From NCBI GenBank assembly GCA_936450465.1, contig OW388293.1:50396040-50460039 (forward strand): a DNA stretch of 64,000 bases, in the 5' to 3' direction. This document shows positions 33,250-47,579 of the stretch, in pieces. The number at the start of each line of letters is the position of its first letter. The stretch's first letter is position 1. This DNA comes from Gibbula magus. Lineage: Eukaryota; Mollusca; Gastropoda; Trochida; Trochidae. The translations under genes were made by a program, and so were the position numbers. The notes beneath the pieces were generated by a model, which was given only the letters and a program-made list of their open reading frames with translations, was not told where the DNA came from and made no database searches.

Positions 33250-36200
33250 ACTCCTATGTTCTGATACCTGGGCTCATACAGTGAGGTGTCTCTGTTTGGT
33301 TAGGTCAGACACTAGACACAGATATGTGGACCTGCAGTGTTGAATTGTAGACCCGATAGTTGGACTCACAGCACCACTACGGTTCTTGTACCGAGGTATA
33401 TCATGTACCGGACACTGGCCTGTCATATCCCATCTGGAATCACTGTTATACAGTGAGATTTCCTGATGTACAGGTCTGTGTCAATGTACATTATACACTA
33501 TGTATAACTGTCTAACTGTGTTAATAGTTGGACTCGACCTCTCCTGTAACCCCAGTGAGGTTTCTGTACAGGGTTAGATCAGGTGCAGACTCACAGTGCT
33601 GACATGTAGTCTCAATGTACTTATATTGCGACACTGGGATGTTACTCCGGTATCAAATGATGTGCCTCTAAACAGTTAGGTTAGTGGAGTATATATGTGG
33701 TCCGATTTAAAAGTACTGATCTTGACTCACAGTACCAAATCTGGACTCACAGTACCAAATCTGGACTCGTACTAGTATCGATTTTAGCGTCATTACACTG
33801 AATCTGGACCCACAGTACACCGATCTGAACTTACAGTACAACGGTATGAACTCCGGTACTCCTGGAAGCCATTTGGATTCCTATACAGAGTCGGATGAAC
33901 TGTCTATGTACTCTACTGTACACCAGCTACACGAGGGAACGTACTCTACATCAGCTACCTGGCTGTGTAGTAAGGTAAACACGTGTCTTATTTCTCTGAT
34001 TTCAGCCCCCACTTTCTTCCAATTAACTAATGCTTCTAGCCTGGCAGACAAGCCGCCTGTAAACTGGCCAGTTCAACCAAAGTATTTAGCTATCTCTCTG
34101 CCTCTCATCTGGGCGATAAAAGATTAATTTCTTGATGGCGCTATACAAACATTTGATCAGGCGCGTGGTATGTGTCGAGCTGAAGCCTGATCTGTGAAGG
34201 CTGGACCTCGTTTTGCGTAAATAAACGAGTGAAAGGGAAGCGATGATTAAAGTTGGGCGCATTATGGACGCCAGACCATGCCAGGCTAGGAACAAGCTGT
34301 GTCCCTTCCCCCTCCAAGGCGTGTGGTGAGCAACAGCGTAATATAACGAGTCCTCAGGACGACCCAAGTGTTGCGAGATAAATCTTCCTAAGAAAGGTTA
34401 AAGGGGGGAATTTATCAGCCATGCTTGACAGCGAGCCGAGCAGCTAGCCTGATTTTCTTATGGCGGGAGCTCCCACCAAAATATCGTCTGCTTGAAAGCT
34501 ATCGGTTTTCAGCCCTTTCTGGAGATAGCGCTGCTTGCTTTGTGAGTATGCTGCTTCTGAGTCCAGGCTAGAAGGGCAAGTCTTATTGTTGGAAGGGACA
34601 AACCGCGGTTAGGCTCCTGATACAGTTACAATAAGGCCGGCGAGATTGGAGGAAATCGGGATCAGCTCAAGCATAACAGCGATTCGTATCAACAAATATT
34701 GACAAATTACTTATTCATAAATAGCATGAAGCGCTTGTTAGTGTCACACTTGACTCGTCGAGTGTTGTAATGAGCGGAATCAGAAGCCGACGTATCAAAA
34801 GTGTTCTAATTATCCCACTTGTGCCGGATAGTGGAGGAAATACTCCTTCCATCCAACTCTTAGAGAAGTGTCGTCTGCTCTCCTCTCTACCCTCCGCCAT
34901 GTTGTTTGGTCCCGTGTTAGAATGCAGAGGGAGAGAATCAGCTTCACTCAGAATGGGAGGCGGACCTGAGCGGGTCGCCATAAACTTTTATGACCCTTTA
35001 TTTCTTTCCCCCGTCTGCATGCACTTAGTGGCTATGAGACTTGATTTAACGAGGCCCATTCAACACCTCTAAACCCGTCAACTTTCTGACGCGCTTCTGC
35101 TGTTTGTCTTGACATGGGGATGTCCCCAGCCTGTACTCAAACTTTGCTGGTCAAGTTTAGCTCCAGACCACTAGCCCAAATTACAGTCACTTTAAGCTCT
35201 GAAGAATGAACTGGTTTTATTTCGACACCACTTCATTAAAACATTTATGGATTAGGAGGCGCCTGAGTTTAGGAATGGCGTCTATCTGTAAGTTTAGGAG
35301 AGACGGAAACCGTGGCAGTCATCTCGTCGCTGCCGTCTCTCATGACACGACGTCTGTGACATTCATGTAACGCACGTGCATTATATCCAAAACACCTATC
35401 TCTTCAGTAGATCTTTAGATCACCGTTTGCTGTTCAGGTGACCTCACAGACATACCACACATTTCTTCACAAATAACTCCAATCTTCTGTATATAGGACA
35501 GGGGGAGGGAGGGCAGGGGGGCTGAAAATTCACTCCCCATTTCAAATAGTTATAATCGAATGTCTTGGCAAATGTTTTTTACCAGCTTGTTAAAACCTCG
35601 TCAGCGCGAGAGGTAGTTTATGAGACCAGAACATATGGTAGACATTTTTAATATATTTTTTTTCTGCAAGGCAGCACGAGGTGCCGTTCATATGGCATTT
35701 GCCCTACATACTGAAAGCGCCGTTTCGAGGATACAGAGAAAAAACTGCTGGCAACTTGTAAATACATAACTTACTTAGCTTGCGGTTCCCATATTTCCAG
35801 TTGTCAGATAAATATATCGGAACTCAATAAGGGTTAGGAGGAGAGGGGGTACTGTACCTAAAGACGGACCCTAGGGATAAATTCCCGAAAGTGAAATGTT
35901 CTCGGAACGAAGGGTAAAGAGTACCGTTATCTCTACCGTTAACACATCGTTAGTTTGCCATATTCAAACACCTCCTTTACTAATTACCGGCTTATATCTA
36001 CACTGAAATGCATATATAGAGGGCGACATAGGCTACCTATAGCATGTCGGGGGTTAATCATTAAAGTCATCCATAAATTCATTTAAACATAATTTATGAG
36101 ACAGGATGACTTTGTAATGAGAAGTTTAATTCTTCACTTCGATAGGCTTCTTATGTAACATTCCTAATTTTTATGTTACTTATTATCTAGATGAAACAAT

Positions 36201-37410
36201 TTTTTAAAAGACATAGTATTTTAAACCTCTTTGATCATATTTTCAATTGTAAAAACTAACTTTAAGGCATACTACATTTATTTCGCAATGATATCAACAT
36301 TTTTAGAAGATATAGTTTTCTTAATTTTAAAGGCAAACATGTGAACTTTCTGTGGTTATACTGTTTAAAAATATTATTGTATATTTCCAATTTCTAATAT
36401 TTAAACGATGTAATGGATAAATGTGTTTCACTTTACCAACATAATATTAAAGCTAGGCAATATAATAAGCACCTATTCGAATGAATGGTAGGTGGTATAT
36501 ATATATATATATATACATATGTTTGTACTGCCTACTATATGTATAAAAACAAATGAAGAACTAATGTATAATCAATACTAGTTTTTTAAAATTAACAATA
36601 TTTATATAATTATGAACACTGGCATATAACATACACTTTATTTCCTCTTGTGTGAATGAAAGACACATTGTGTCGAAGGAAATAAATAGAAATTTAATCA
36701 CTTACCTGTATCGGTATTCCCGAGAATGAAATGAATGTAGGTATGATCATATAATATGGCCATGAATACTTAACGAAGTAAATAAATTATGATGATGGAA
36801 ATAGAAGATTATTTCTAAATGATAATTACAGGTTTTCAATATGTACTACTAATAAATATGTACATGTATATCATACGTGAATGTAAAGTGTTTAACATTT
36901 TAAGAAATAAGATTTGTGGAATTGTTCTCAAAATATAACGTATGGTCATATATAAACCATCATTAAGTAAACAAACATGTAGTGACTTGAATGATTAGGA
37001 GAAAAATAAAATAAAATTCATTATAAGTTAGAGCAGTTGTTATGTTGATGTCATAAGTGATAAATAATAGTTATTGAAATAATTTTGCTAATATATCTGG
37101 CATATGTTCTATCGTGAATATCTTCTTGGATAAGATAAATCAATGGAAAATGCCACTATGCCGTATCTAAAGAATTCAATCATGAATATAAACACGTATA
37201 TCAATATGATATATGGATAGAAACGCAAATGGAAATTGTTCTTTTATTGTTTAATGTAAATCACACCCAAATATGACCCATTTTCCGAATATATCATACT
37301 CATGAATAATGATATCTATAAAATGATAAAATACAAGTTTTATTGTAAAATGCTAATTTCATCCAAATATGACCCATATCTGGGTCTATATAGACTCATG
37401 AATAAGAAAA
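33250..37410. other. Intergenic DNA, no gene recognised
   Basis: 33250-33850 holds loose repeats of the preceding minisatellite. 34000-35500 is GC-richer with short unrelated ORFs and no recognisable domain. 35500-37410 is strongly AT-rich with a (TA)n tract near 36498. Confidence 0.5.
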
Positions 37411-37429
37411 GGTATATCTATATGAAACG

Positions 37430-37680
37430 ATAATGGTTGAGAGAATGATCCTTCTTGTTGTCTCCGGCCTCCTTGTAGAGCAGTAACTTATTCTCATCAA
37501 ACAGGGGCGGTCGCAAACTGACGCCATTAAATGTTAATGTCATAACAGGAGGTTGGTTTGCCTCGTACAGGGCTGTTTGTTTACCTGAAGATGGACCCGT
37601 CACCTTAGTCTTACACTCACACTCTGACAAAAGTATTTGTTCGTAAAATGTCACAATTTTATTCAATACTGAAAAAGGGA
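37430..37680 (-). other. GC-richer, coding-like fragment, unassigned
   Basis: In a very AT-rich neighbourhood this stretch is GC-richer and open on minus (82 codons, including ECECKTKVTGPSSG and FNGVSLRPPLFDENK). A splice-like acceptor (ttttgtcag) and an internal gtaaac donor are present. No family recognised; it could be an isolated exon or chance. Confidence 0.2.
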
Positions 37681-37735
37681 CTATGAGAAATGGGCTGAAA
37701 ACAGAGACTCATTTTCAATGTTTGATAAAATGTCG

Positions 37736-37858
37736 AAAGAGAGAGACAGACAGACAGACAGAGAGACAGAGAGAGAGACAGTCAAAGACAGACAGTCACA
37801 AAGTCATATAACCAGACAGAAACAGTTATAGATAAATGGAAAGAGAGAGGGAGGGATA

Positions 37859-37902
<44 letters not shown>
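37736..37902. repeat. GACA/GA-rich tract followed by (TA)n
   Basis: Simple repeats: gacagacagacagaga near 37745, and about 20 TA units at 37863-37902. Confidence 0.9.
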
Positions 37903-37905
<3 letters not shown>

Positions 37906-38049
37906 GTTATTGTATTTATTGCAATGTCCATTCGACGGTCAAACTTGCTTGATAACCGTATCAGTATCCCCACCAATACGCCACAGATACTGCAATGCAA
38001 ATGAAGGTAGTACGAAGACAGAGAGCATGTTGTTTTATCTGACATAATA

Positions 38050-41000
38050 AATGTAATTTTAATACACTTATCATCATTAGCTTCGACTAGTTTTGACTAA
38101 TTGAACTAAATTCTGTTAACAGATTTAAACTATTAATTTAGTTTTACCATGTCAAACTTCATCTACGTTCTTTAAAAGAAATATCTAAATATGAAATACC
38201 TTTTACCTCATATCTACTTACATTACTTCACCCTACACCGTAAACTCTCGACCACCATTCATATCAGTTATCTGTATGTAAACTATCGATCAATCGTTTT
38301 CAAATTGTCATTATTCAAAAGTCATTAGAATGATAATATTACTGTCATAACTTGATATTTAATTTAGCAAATATGAAAAAAAATCGCATACCGCTCGAAT
38401 TTGAATACTTTTAATGAAAGAAATATATTTTGTTCTTTAAAACTTTATTATGATAATTAATGTAAACTGAATATTTACAAGTTAATCTGGTTAACTATTT
38501 ACATCGTGAATTACATCTGACATGTACATCTCTTATCCTTGCAGGTAATGATATTTGTCGTTTAGATGATTATTTTGGGACGTTTAGACTAAAATAAAAC
38601 CATCTAGTAAAGGTCCGCATTTAGCTCCCACGGAGGTGTGGTTAGACGTGAACTCTGCACAGCGTTATCTCGTCTCATCTTGGTGGTCAGTCTACATCTG
38701 TTTTATTTCAATCAGCCCAGGCCCCACGCAGCGAAGTTCCGTGTTGTCAGCTGTTCCATCTCTCAAAAACACCAACCCCCTCCCCTACTTGGAAGTTCAC
38801 TCTATAACGATTTAACCCCTCCCCATCGAACTCTGAACAAACGCCCCTAAAGATAAACTCTTCCCTGGAACCTCCACTACATGAACTTTCAAACGATGAA
38901 ATAAAGGTAATGTTTTCAACGAAATTCTATCTTATTTTTATCATACCGATCAAAAGTTATGAATCATAAAAAACCAGGATTTCAAGTAAAGTTTTAATTT
39001 TGGTGACGAATGAATGATTTATGCCAAAAGAAACAATAACACATTATCAGAAACTAAAAACAAAACATTGTCCACGATGTTTTCTGAATGAAATCAGAGA
39101 CCATAAATGAAATGCAATTAACCACACTAGGTCAGTTGAGTATCCATTCATCAATGAAATATCGAAAAGTTTCATAACACAAAGACGCAAAGGATCGAGG
39201 ATGTCACGTGTATGAAAAGAATGGCACAAGTGTCTGTAAGAATTGTGAATGAATTCCTGTCGATACAGTAATCACACTAAAAGCAAAACAAGGCGGCTTC
39301 ATGGTCCTATGTCCAGAATATTTTGAAAGAAATTGTAAAAAATGTGAGTAGTAAGTGTCAGTAAGGTTCGTGAACGAGCTCCTAAATTACAGTAAACCGG
39401 ACGATCACAAGGTGGTTGTGTAGCCCCTTCTCTCTCTATCAGCTTGCACGGGTCTGTGTGAGCGTAAGGATATTAGCCAGAAGCTCGGCACACACCAAGG
39501 TGAGAACACGGGGATTTAACCACACTCAGCGCAAACTAGACTGACGTTAAAACTCTTAAACTGAAACTATGAACTTGAACAAATCACAAAGAATTTGAAT
39601 TTAGAAAATCTTGGTCCAGTTTCACAAACGAACCATAGCAGTAAGGTAGTCTAGACGTATTCCTGTCCCTTGACTGTGTATGTATAAGAGCCTTTAAAAC
39701 AGTCTAGGTCCCTATTCAGCAAGTCTAGATAAACTGAAAACACTTTTGGAACTAAAGAGCTTTAAGACATAACATCATGGGAATGAAAGCACTGTAATTA
39801 TTAAAATTCCATAGACTAAATTCCTAGGCACATCCTTTTACATTACACCAAGGCTTCCTTTGAGAGATAAGTTTATCTTAGGGTAAGTGCAGTGGGACCC
39901 TGACTTGAATCTATACTTATTTTACATATTTTAGATGATTATAAGAGCTCAATTTAGGTTGAAGCTAAGGCATAATGGTCCTCAAAGCACAAAGCCTCCT
40001 TCGTCGAAGATAATCGGAATATAATGCTTGAATAAGAGTGTCCTAGACTAAGATGACTTCGTGAAAACCGACCCGCCAGGAAACTAATAGTTCCATAACA
40101 AGCGTGAACCTAGACTTAGACTTAGTTTATGAAATTCATTAATTACTCTACCTTCATCCTTGTGAATTTCTTTCTTTCAAGCTTTCAGTTTGTATTATGT
40201 TTATCTATACTTGCTGAATAAGGATCTGGACTTGTTATAGGCTATTTTTACACAGTCACAGGGTAGGACTAGTATGCAGCACCTTCAACTACACCATGAC
40301 TGTGTAGTTAAACCTTCTAGACTTGGTAAATGACCCCTCATTCATAGTAACGTGAAATCATATAACTGATACGGATATCTTTCTATGAGCGGCCCTCTAC
40401 CAAGTCTAGGGCTTTTATTTGACGGAGATAAAGATAGGGTATAAGATACGGAAATAGAATACTGATTTAACATTAAAGAGAAAAGGGATTCAAGAGAATT
40501 TTGTCCAGTCTAGAGCTTCAACACAATTATCACAGCCGTGTAATCATCTGTCCAGAGCTGACCGGTGAAGATGGAGACCATCACCCTCGGAGCGGTGAAC
40601 AAGACGAGTCTCAGCGAGAGACACAGAGAGGAGCTGTTATTGATGCTGTCTGTATCGATCGCCCATGCTTGAGTGAGCCTGCTATTTCAATAAAAATCAT
40701 GACTAACTGCCGTCTTCATACTAATTTCGGCTTAGATCGAAATTCGGGAGTCGTCTTTTAGCAGGCCGTGGCCTGGATATGGTGTTATGTTGTGATACTA
40801 TCATGTGTTTATTTATGAAGACGAATTTATGTTCATGTGTATCATTGTTTTGATATAATGCAACTATTTTAATAGAATTCGGTATATATGTTTTGCTTTT
40901 CCATTATTGAAGCAGACCTCTTAAAGCGTCATGGTCAAAACAAGACTTCATTGTTGATGATGGCAGTATTGTATGGAGTTATTGTGCGAGTTGAGACCTG

Positions 41001-41080
41001 ATATCGTCGTTACATTTCTGAAACAACGAACAAATCTTACACCGTATTGACATGCATTGATAAAAATTCACATGAAATTC
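38050..41080. other. Intergenic DNA with a tctagac-rich dispersed repeat
   Basis: No gene seen. From ~39612 to 40400 the themes tctagact and cctagact recur in both orientations together with gtttcacaaacg, like a degraded interspersed repeat; the boundaries are not clear. Confidence 0.4.
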
Positions 41081-41087
41081 CAAGAGA

Positions 41088-42050
41088 TAAATACTCAAAA
41101 ACACAAATCAAAGAGATAAATATTCGACAGAACTCCAAGAGATAAATACTCGACAGAAATCCAAGAGATAAATACTCGACAAAATTCAAAGAGATACATA
41201 CTCGACAGAACTCCAAGAGATAAATACTTGACAGAATTCCAAGAGATAAATACTCGACAGAACTCCAAGAGATAAATACTCGACAAAATTCAAAGAGATA
41301 CATACTCGACAGAACTCCAAGAGATACATACTCGACAGAACTCCAAGAGATAAATACTCGACAGAACTCCAAGAGATAAATACTCGACAGAACTCCAAGA
41401 GATAAATACTCGACAGAATTCCAAGAGATAAATACTCGACAGAACTCCAAGAGATAAATACTCGACAGAACTCCAAGAGATAAATACTCGACAGAACTCC
41501 AAGAGATAAATACTCGACAGAATTCCAAGAGATAAATACTCGACAGAACTCAAAGAGATAAATACTCGACAGAACTCCAAGAGATAAATACTCGACAGAA
41601 CTCCAAGAGATAAATACTCGACAGAATTCCAAGAGATAAATACTCGACAGAACTCAAAGAGATAAATACTCGACAGAATTCAAAGAGATACATACTCGAC
41701 AGAACTCCAAGAGATAAATACTCGACAGAACTCCAAGAGATAAATGCTCGACAGAACTCCAAGAGAAAATATTAAAAACACAATTATAAGGGATAAATAC
41801 TCAAGACACATTTCGAAGAGATAAATACTCAAGACATAATCCGGAGAGATAAATACTCAAAGACACAATTCAATAAAATGAATACTCAAAGACACAATTC
41901 GAAAAGATGAATACTCAAAGACACTATTCGAAGAGATAAATACTCAAAGACACAATTCCCAGAAAGATAAATACTCAAGATATAATTCGGAGAGATAAAC
42001 ACTCAAAGGCACATCCCCAACAGATAAATACTTAACGACATAATTCCAAG
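41088..42050. repeat. 26-bp minisatellite, ~26 copies, with a degenerate extension
   Basis: Unit agaactccaagagataaatactcgac (26 bp) repeated nearly exactly to ~41765, then a diverged related unit (gagataaatactcaaagac) to ~42050. 26 is not divisible by three and the unit has no stop in any minus frame, so all three minus frames are open for hundreds of bases. They are not genes. Confidence 0.95.
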
Positions 42051-42814
42051 AGGCTAGGGTTTACATTACATAAAACAACTCTGGAATATCAAAGCCGAAT
42101 ACAAAAGTTATTTTCAACTGACAATATCACCCTTTCGTTGCTATAATATTTTTTTCAATAAATGAATTCCTATACAGCGACGAACAGTTTTTTTTACATC
42201 GAGTAGAGCCTATTTTACACAAATTGCGGAATACCAAACCAGAACGTCAACCTCTTTAACTGTTGTCCAGCATCTAATGCCATTACCGGATTCCTTTTGT
42301 ACATGAACCATATCTTATATTGATAAAGCAGATTAAGGTAAATCTACAAGAAACTTTCAATTCATTCACCCAGAAAATACAAATTCGGAAAGATACCTAA
42401 AGAGAAAACCAAAAACCAATGTCTTCAACAGCTCGTAATTCCACAGGACACAAATCAATAGACGTGCCTTCATAACAAGATCGTCTACTGGAATAAAACG
42501 TAACGAAAAAACTCCCGCAAGACGCCATGTGTGATTTATTATTTTATAAAAAGTTTGTGTTTACTGTTAAGGTTATGTTCATTGTGTTTTGCCGTCTATT
42601 TTCATGTGTTGATGTCTGCGACCTTGGCTTCGCGTGCTTGATGATATTACAGTAAGAAACGAAGTTGTGAGTTGTGTGACGCCCAACCTGCTAATCAACG
42701 AGGTCACGATAAGATCCAGGTGTTGATAACACCTGAAACTAGATGTTTATATTTTGTATATTTTGAATGAAACAGAGAGGAGATTGAAATTATGAATTTG
42801 AGTATGAATAATGT

Positions 42815-43450
42815 ATCTTGGGGTATGTTATACATAACACAGTGTCCTAGGGTATGCTATACATAACACAGTGTCCTAGGGTATTCTATACATAACACAG
42901 TGTCCTAGGGTATGCAATACCTAACACAGTGTCCTAGGGTATGCTATACATAACACAGTGTCCTAGGGTATGCAATGCGTAACACAGTGTCCTAGGGTAT
43001 GCAATACCTTACACAGTGTCCTAGGGTATGCAATGCGTAACACAGTGTCCTAGGGTATGCTATACATAACACAGTGTCCTAGGGTATGCGATACTTAACA
43101 CAGTGTCCTAGGGTATGCTATACATAACACAGTGTCCTAGGGTATGCAATACATAACACAGTGTCCTAAGGTATGCAATACCTAACACAGTGTCCTAGGG
43201 TATGCAATGCGTAACACAGTGTCCTAGGGTTTGCAATGCGTAACACAGTGTCCTAGGCTATGCAATACATAACACAGTGTCCTAGGGTATGCTATACATA
43301 ACACAGTGTCCTAGGGTATGCAATACATAACACAGTGTCCTAAGGTATGCAATACCTAACACAGTGTCCTAGGGTATGCAATGCGTAACACAGTGTCCTA
43401 GGGTATGCAATACCTAACACAGTGTCCTAGGGTATGCAATACATAACATA
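42815..43450. repeat. 29-bp minisatellite, about 21 copies
   Basis: Unit tgtcctagggtatgcaatac plus ataacacag (29 bp), head to tail with no spacers. Variants alternate at gctatacat, gcaatacct and gcaatgcgt. Confidence 0.95.
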
Positions 43451-46400
43451 ATATGCTTACTTGTTAATCAACAATGATGGTATGATATAATATCCGTGTT
43501 AATAAGTTTATGGTGATGTTTTGTTGAATCTATATAACCTATTCAAGGAAATACATTTTATATTTTTACGTAAGATATCGTTATACAAATTCAATAGTTT
43601 TTGGCAGATTTTGATAATTTGAATGTACCTCTTTTATGCATTTTATTTGTTTAAAACTTGGAAAACGAAATTCAAAGATTGTTACTAAAATATGCAATCT
43701 GAATACTGAAATAATTAATGAAAATACATTTTAAAGAAATAGTTCAAATTATACAGTCTTATGTTGACACCAAAGAATTACCATACTTAAACATAAGCAA
43801 ACATGTTCCAATAAAGTGTTAATTATTAATATGATCATTTTTATGGAACAGTATTTCAACTACTTTAACGGTTAATGAAGGGGTACTTTCGTTGTGGCCA
43901 CCATCTGATAGAACCCTCCCTTTAATAAATCAATGGATAACGTGATTCAACGGGTACCATGTTTGGTGTATGCAACTAAAACAAATTAAATAGGACCTAT
44001 AAACTTTTTACAAAGAATATTTTGTAATTAATAGATTTAAACTCAAATAGGAAACTTTCAAAATTTGAATATTACACATTAACACCGGTTGATAAAATAA
44101 TTATGAGTTCATATTAAGAAGTATAAAGTACACAAATGTAGATGATAAAATAATGATTAATGCGTTATCATAAACTTAAGGTGATTAATATGACAGTTAC
44201 CATCATAATAACTGCAGCAGTAGTACTTACGATGATATTGATAGGTTCAGAAATTATTAATTACTGTAATCATCACCATTAATATTAACAGATATGATAG
44301 ATTAACAAGATAGACAAATAGAAATAAGTAAATGTAAGTAAATTAATGACTGCTTCATCGTTTCTATTTTATGTTATTGAATATATTTCAAAAAATATAA
44401 AAAATTGTGATTGTGAATTTAAAAAATAACAAATATCAATATCATAAAAAAATAAGTTAATCTGTATCGTGTGATAAAAGTGAAAATTATTCCGTTTTTC
44501 TTGAAACTCGATTTTTATTGATGTATGTAAAACACATAGTATTCAGACGAGTTTTTATTATATGAAAAATTATTAACGTAAATGTTTGAATATAAAATCC
44601 AAAGTTTTTTTTATTTCTATAAGTCACAATCGAACATGTATAAATCAAATATTATATGTAAATATATGGATTCTATTTTATAAGTTGAAATTACATATTA
44701 AGATAATTCATGTACTTAACTACTACAACAACAATGTGAAAACTCATTCGAATAACAAATAATATCATCAAATGAAAATGAATCAAATTTTAATACACGT
44801 TTTATGATTAAAGATTTTAATTGGAATATTTGTATGTTATATGATTACTATTAAACTAAATTTTCTTCTATTTTGATATTTCTTCACTACATAAAAGCGA
44901 AATACTACACACTATACCCGCATAAATTCCTTTATTTAGTGTGTTTGAGTTTATTAAGGGTTTATTTTACAATGTTCATAATTTCAAACAAAATTTTAAA
45001 AGCAATAATATTTTTTTAAATTGTTAAGATAAAAATAACTCAATTTTCTTTTGACAAAAGTGTGAGTCATTGAGAAATTTGTTTTTAGACAAACCATATA
45101 TCGATAGTGCGACGTAAGGCACTATGCTTCTAAATTCGATAAGATGTTGTCATTCATACGATTTTTCATGCATTATATTAATTTTCATTGGATATAAAAT
45201 ACAATATTTTTTGTTCCTATTTAACCATTATATTATGTAACTGAACTAGAAGTATTCATAATTCATACTTTTTTAAAATCAAATACAATTGTACAGTAAT
45301 GGTTAATATGATCTTATAGAATGTATCGTAGGATAAAAACAAAACAAAAAAGGTAACTCTCTATTCTTAGAAAAATATTTTTTAAGTAACATATTTATTC
45401 AAAATTGCACACAGGAGACACCCCAGTATGCTTCTATGAAAGTTCTAAAACACTTGATGAAAATAGAGTAATGCCTTCAGAGATGTAGTAGAGCAGTATG
45501 ATGAAAGGTGTGGGGATTATTATGGCAAATATATGCTTAAAATGTTAATAAAAATGTATTTCAACAATAATCTTTAATGCTTGTTTTAAATACAACATAA
45601 AACTAAAATACATGTACTACTGAATCTGTAAAAAACTTTTTTATAGATTCAAACACAGAGCCACACACAGTATGTTCTCAACTCAACGCTTGAAATTGAT
45701 GATCATCATTTCTGAAAGGTCTACCGCATATATACAGACGTCATATGAATGATTGAAAACTATCAGTTACCAGATCTTGAAGAAAAGTATACCGTTAAAC
45801 AGATATAGAGACGTCAAATGAACGACTGAGAACTTTTAGTTATACTTGATCTTGAAGAAATAATCACATATTGTGTGCGAACACATCTTGTAACTTTGTG
45901 TTTGACGAACACTATAGTTTTAGATTTGTGTTGAGTTCATGGTCATAGAATCACCAGATTAAGAAAACATTTACAAAAGATTTTCATGACAAATGAAGAG
46001 GTATACTCATTGGTGACTCCAGGTATTATCCTGAACCGGCCGATGATCGATGAGTTAGATATACATACTATTAAATAATGAAGAAACTTATACCGAGCTC
46101 GTCTCCACGTCATTTAGGGTGCATGCTCAAAGCATACACATTATTTTTACATTACGTTTACATTATTATAGTTCTTTTTTTAAATTCTCAACTCACTAGG
46201 AGTATGAAACCTAGATGCCAATTTAGGGACTTTAAGGTTAAATTCTCTTAATTCACTTCGATAACAGGTACACAATTGCACTGAACAGAGACACAGTTTA
46301 AATAAAGCCAATTGCCCAAGGTAACACCACAATTTCATATCTCATGAAGGGCAGTAATCAACCCTTCAAACTTTCATACTGTCTAGCGATGAAGTAAACG

Positions 46401-47210
46401 GGTCACCCATAGGATGAGCCGCGCTTATTTTTGCTGAACTTCACTGACAGCGACCAACAGAGTAATGCACAGGACCGCGTGCCAACACTTATTCATTCTA
46501 CATGCTCTATACACTGTTTCTGGAATTTTCATTTTACAGACATATGGGGGATAGAATCTTGATTCCAATAAATGTTCAAAATATCGATTTTAGTTAAAAC
46601 CAGACCATTACACCAATGTTACGCTAACTTTTGACGCTGCTCCTTAAAGATCTTGATACAAACAAAGTTAAAAGGAAACACAAGCAAAACACGATCAAAC
46701 GAAAGTATTTTTAAAAGTAAAAATCAAACAAAAACATACATGGAAATCAAATATTCTAAAATCTTGCAGAATAATGAATATTGTTCCTTTAATATACTAA
46801 TTCTTTCATTCTGTCCAAGTTACGTGAATACAGAGATTCGTCGTTGTCAGAACGCCCTTTCATATCTTCTCTAAGATAAGCCAAAACCTTGGAAAGTTTA
46901 AAAGTCAAAGCAAAACAACAAAATATCACAAAACTAGCTTAGTAAACCAGAAATTTCGTAGTGTAATGCTTCACTCGAAAGTGATACATGACATTTTTTA
47001 CCAGTAAAATATCAGATTTATTAGGAAAAAAACTGTGAAAGTTTGAGTTTTATTGAAAATATTGATATGCAATATTCATTTAGAAATGTTTATGTCAGTG
47101 ACTGGACGTTCCCATATGACTACCACCGTATTTCCAATGTTTGAATACACCTTATATTCAAATTTTATGATTTTGAGAGATTGAAAAACTGTTACACTAA
47201 AATCGTTGTT
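43451..47210. other. Very AT-rich intergenic DNA, nothing recognised
   Basis: No ORF of interest, no clear repeat family and no RNA gene seen. Confidence 0.5.
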
Positions 47211-47218
47211 TACATTAA

Positions 47219-47573
47219 ATGGGCAGTAGCACGTTTTTTGCAAAATTTATTTTTTCAAATTTCCCGTTTATAATGATAGTTTATGTCATTTAAATTAACT
47301 TCAGAGGGTAAAACATCTTATTACACAAACCAATTATCTATAGTGGTAAAAACTATGTTGCGTAAAAAGCAAAAATTGCATGGCGGCCATTTTTTGTGAA
47401 CACAATTTAATTATTTTGTGTTACAAAAATGATTCCCATGGCTTTACCGAAACATGTACACTAATTTTAAACTTTATTTTCCGAAGAGATAATGATGTTT
47501 TACTATTGGTGAATTTTTTTTTCAAATACATTTCATCAACTTATTTGAGCGAAAAAAACGTGCTACCGCCCCT
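47219..47573. mobile_element. TTAA-flanked MITE, piggyBac type
   Basis: TTAA at 47215-47218 and 47574-47577. The ends read atgggcagtagcacgttttt and, inverted, aggggcggtagcacgttttt, giving ~20-bp terminal inverted repeats. 355 bp, non-coding. TTAA duplication is the mark of piggyBac-type transposition, but its ends differ from those of the 12244-18208 element. Confidence 0.65.
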
Positions 47574-47579
47574 TTAAAT

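Noticed and set aside
41037..41762. Several overlapping minus-strand ORFs up to 163 codons
   Set aside because: They are translations of the 26-bp minisatellite, which has no stop in any minus frame.
42815..43450. CRISPR-like regular array
   Set aside because: Units are contiguous 29-bp copies with no spacers, and the genome is animal.
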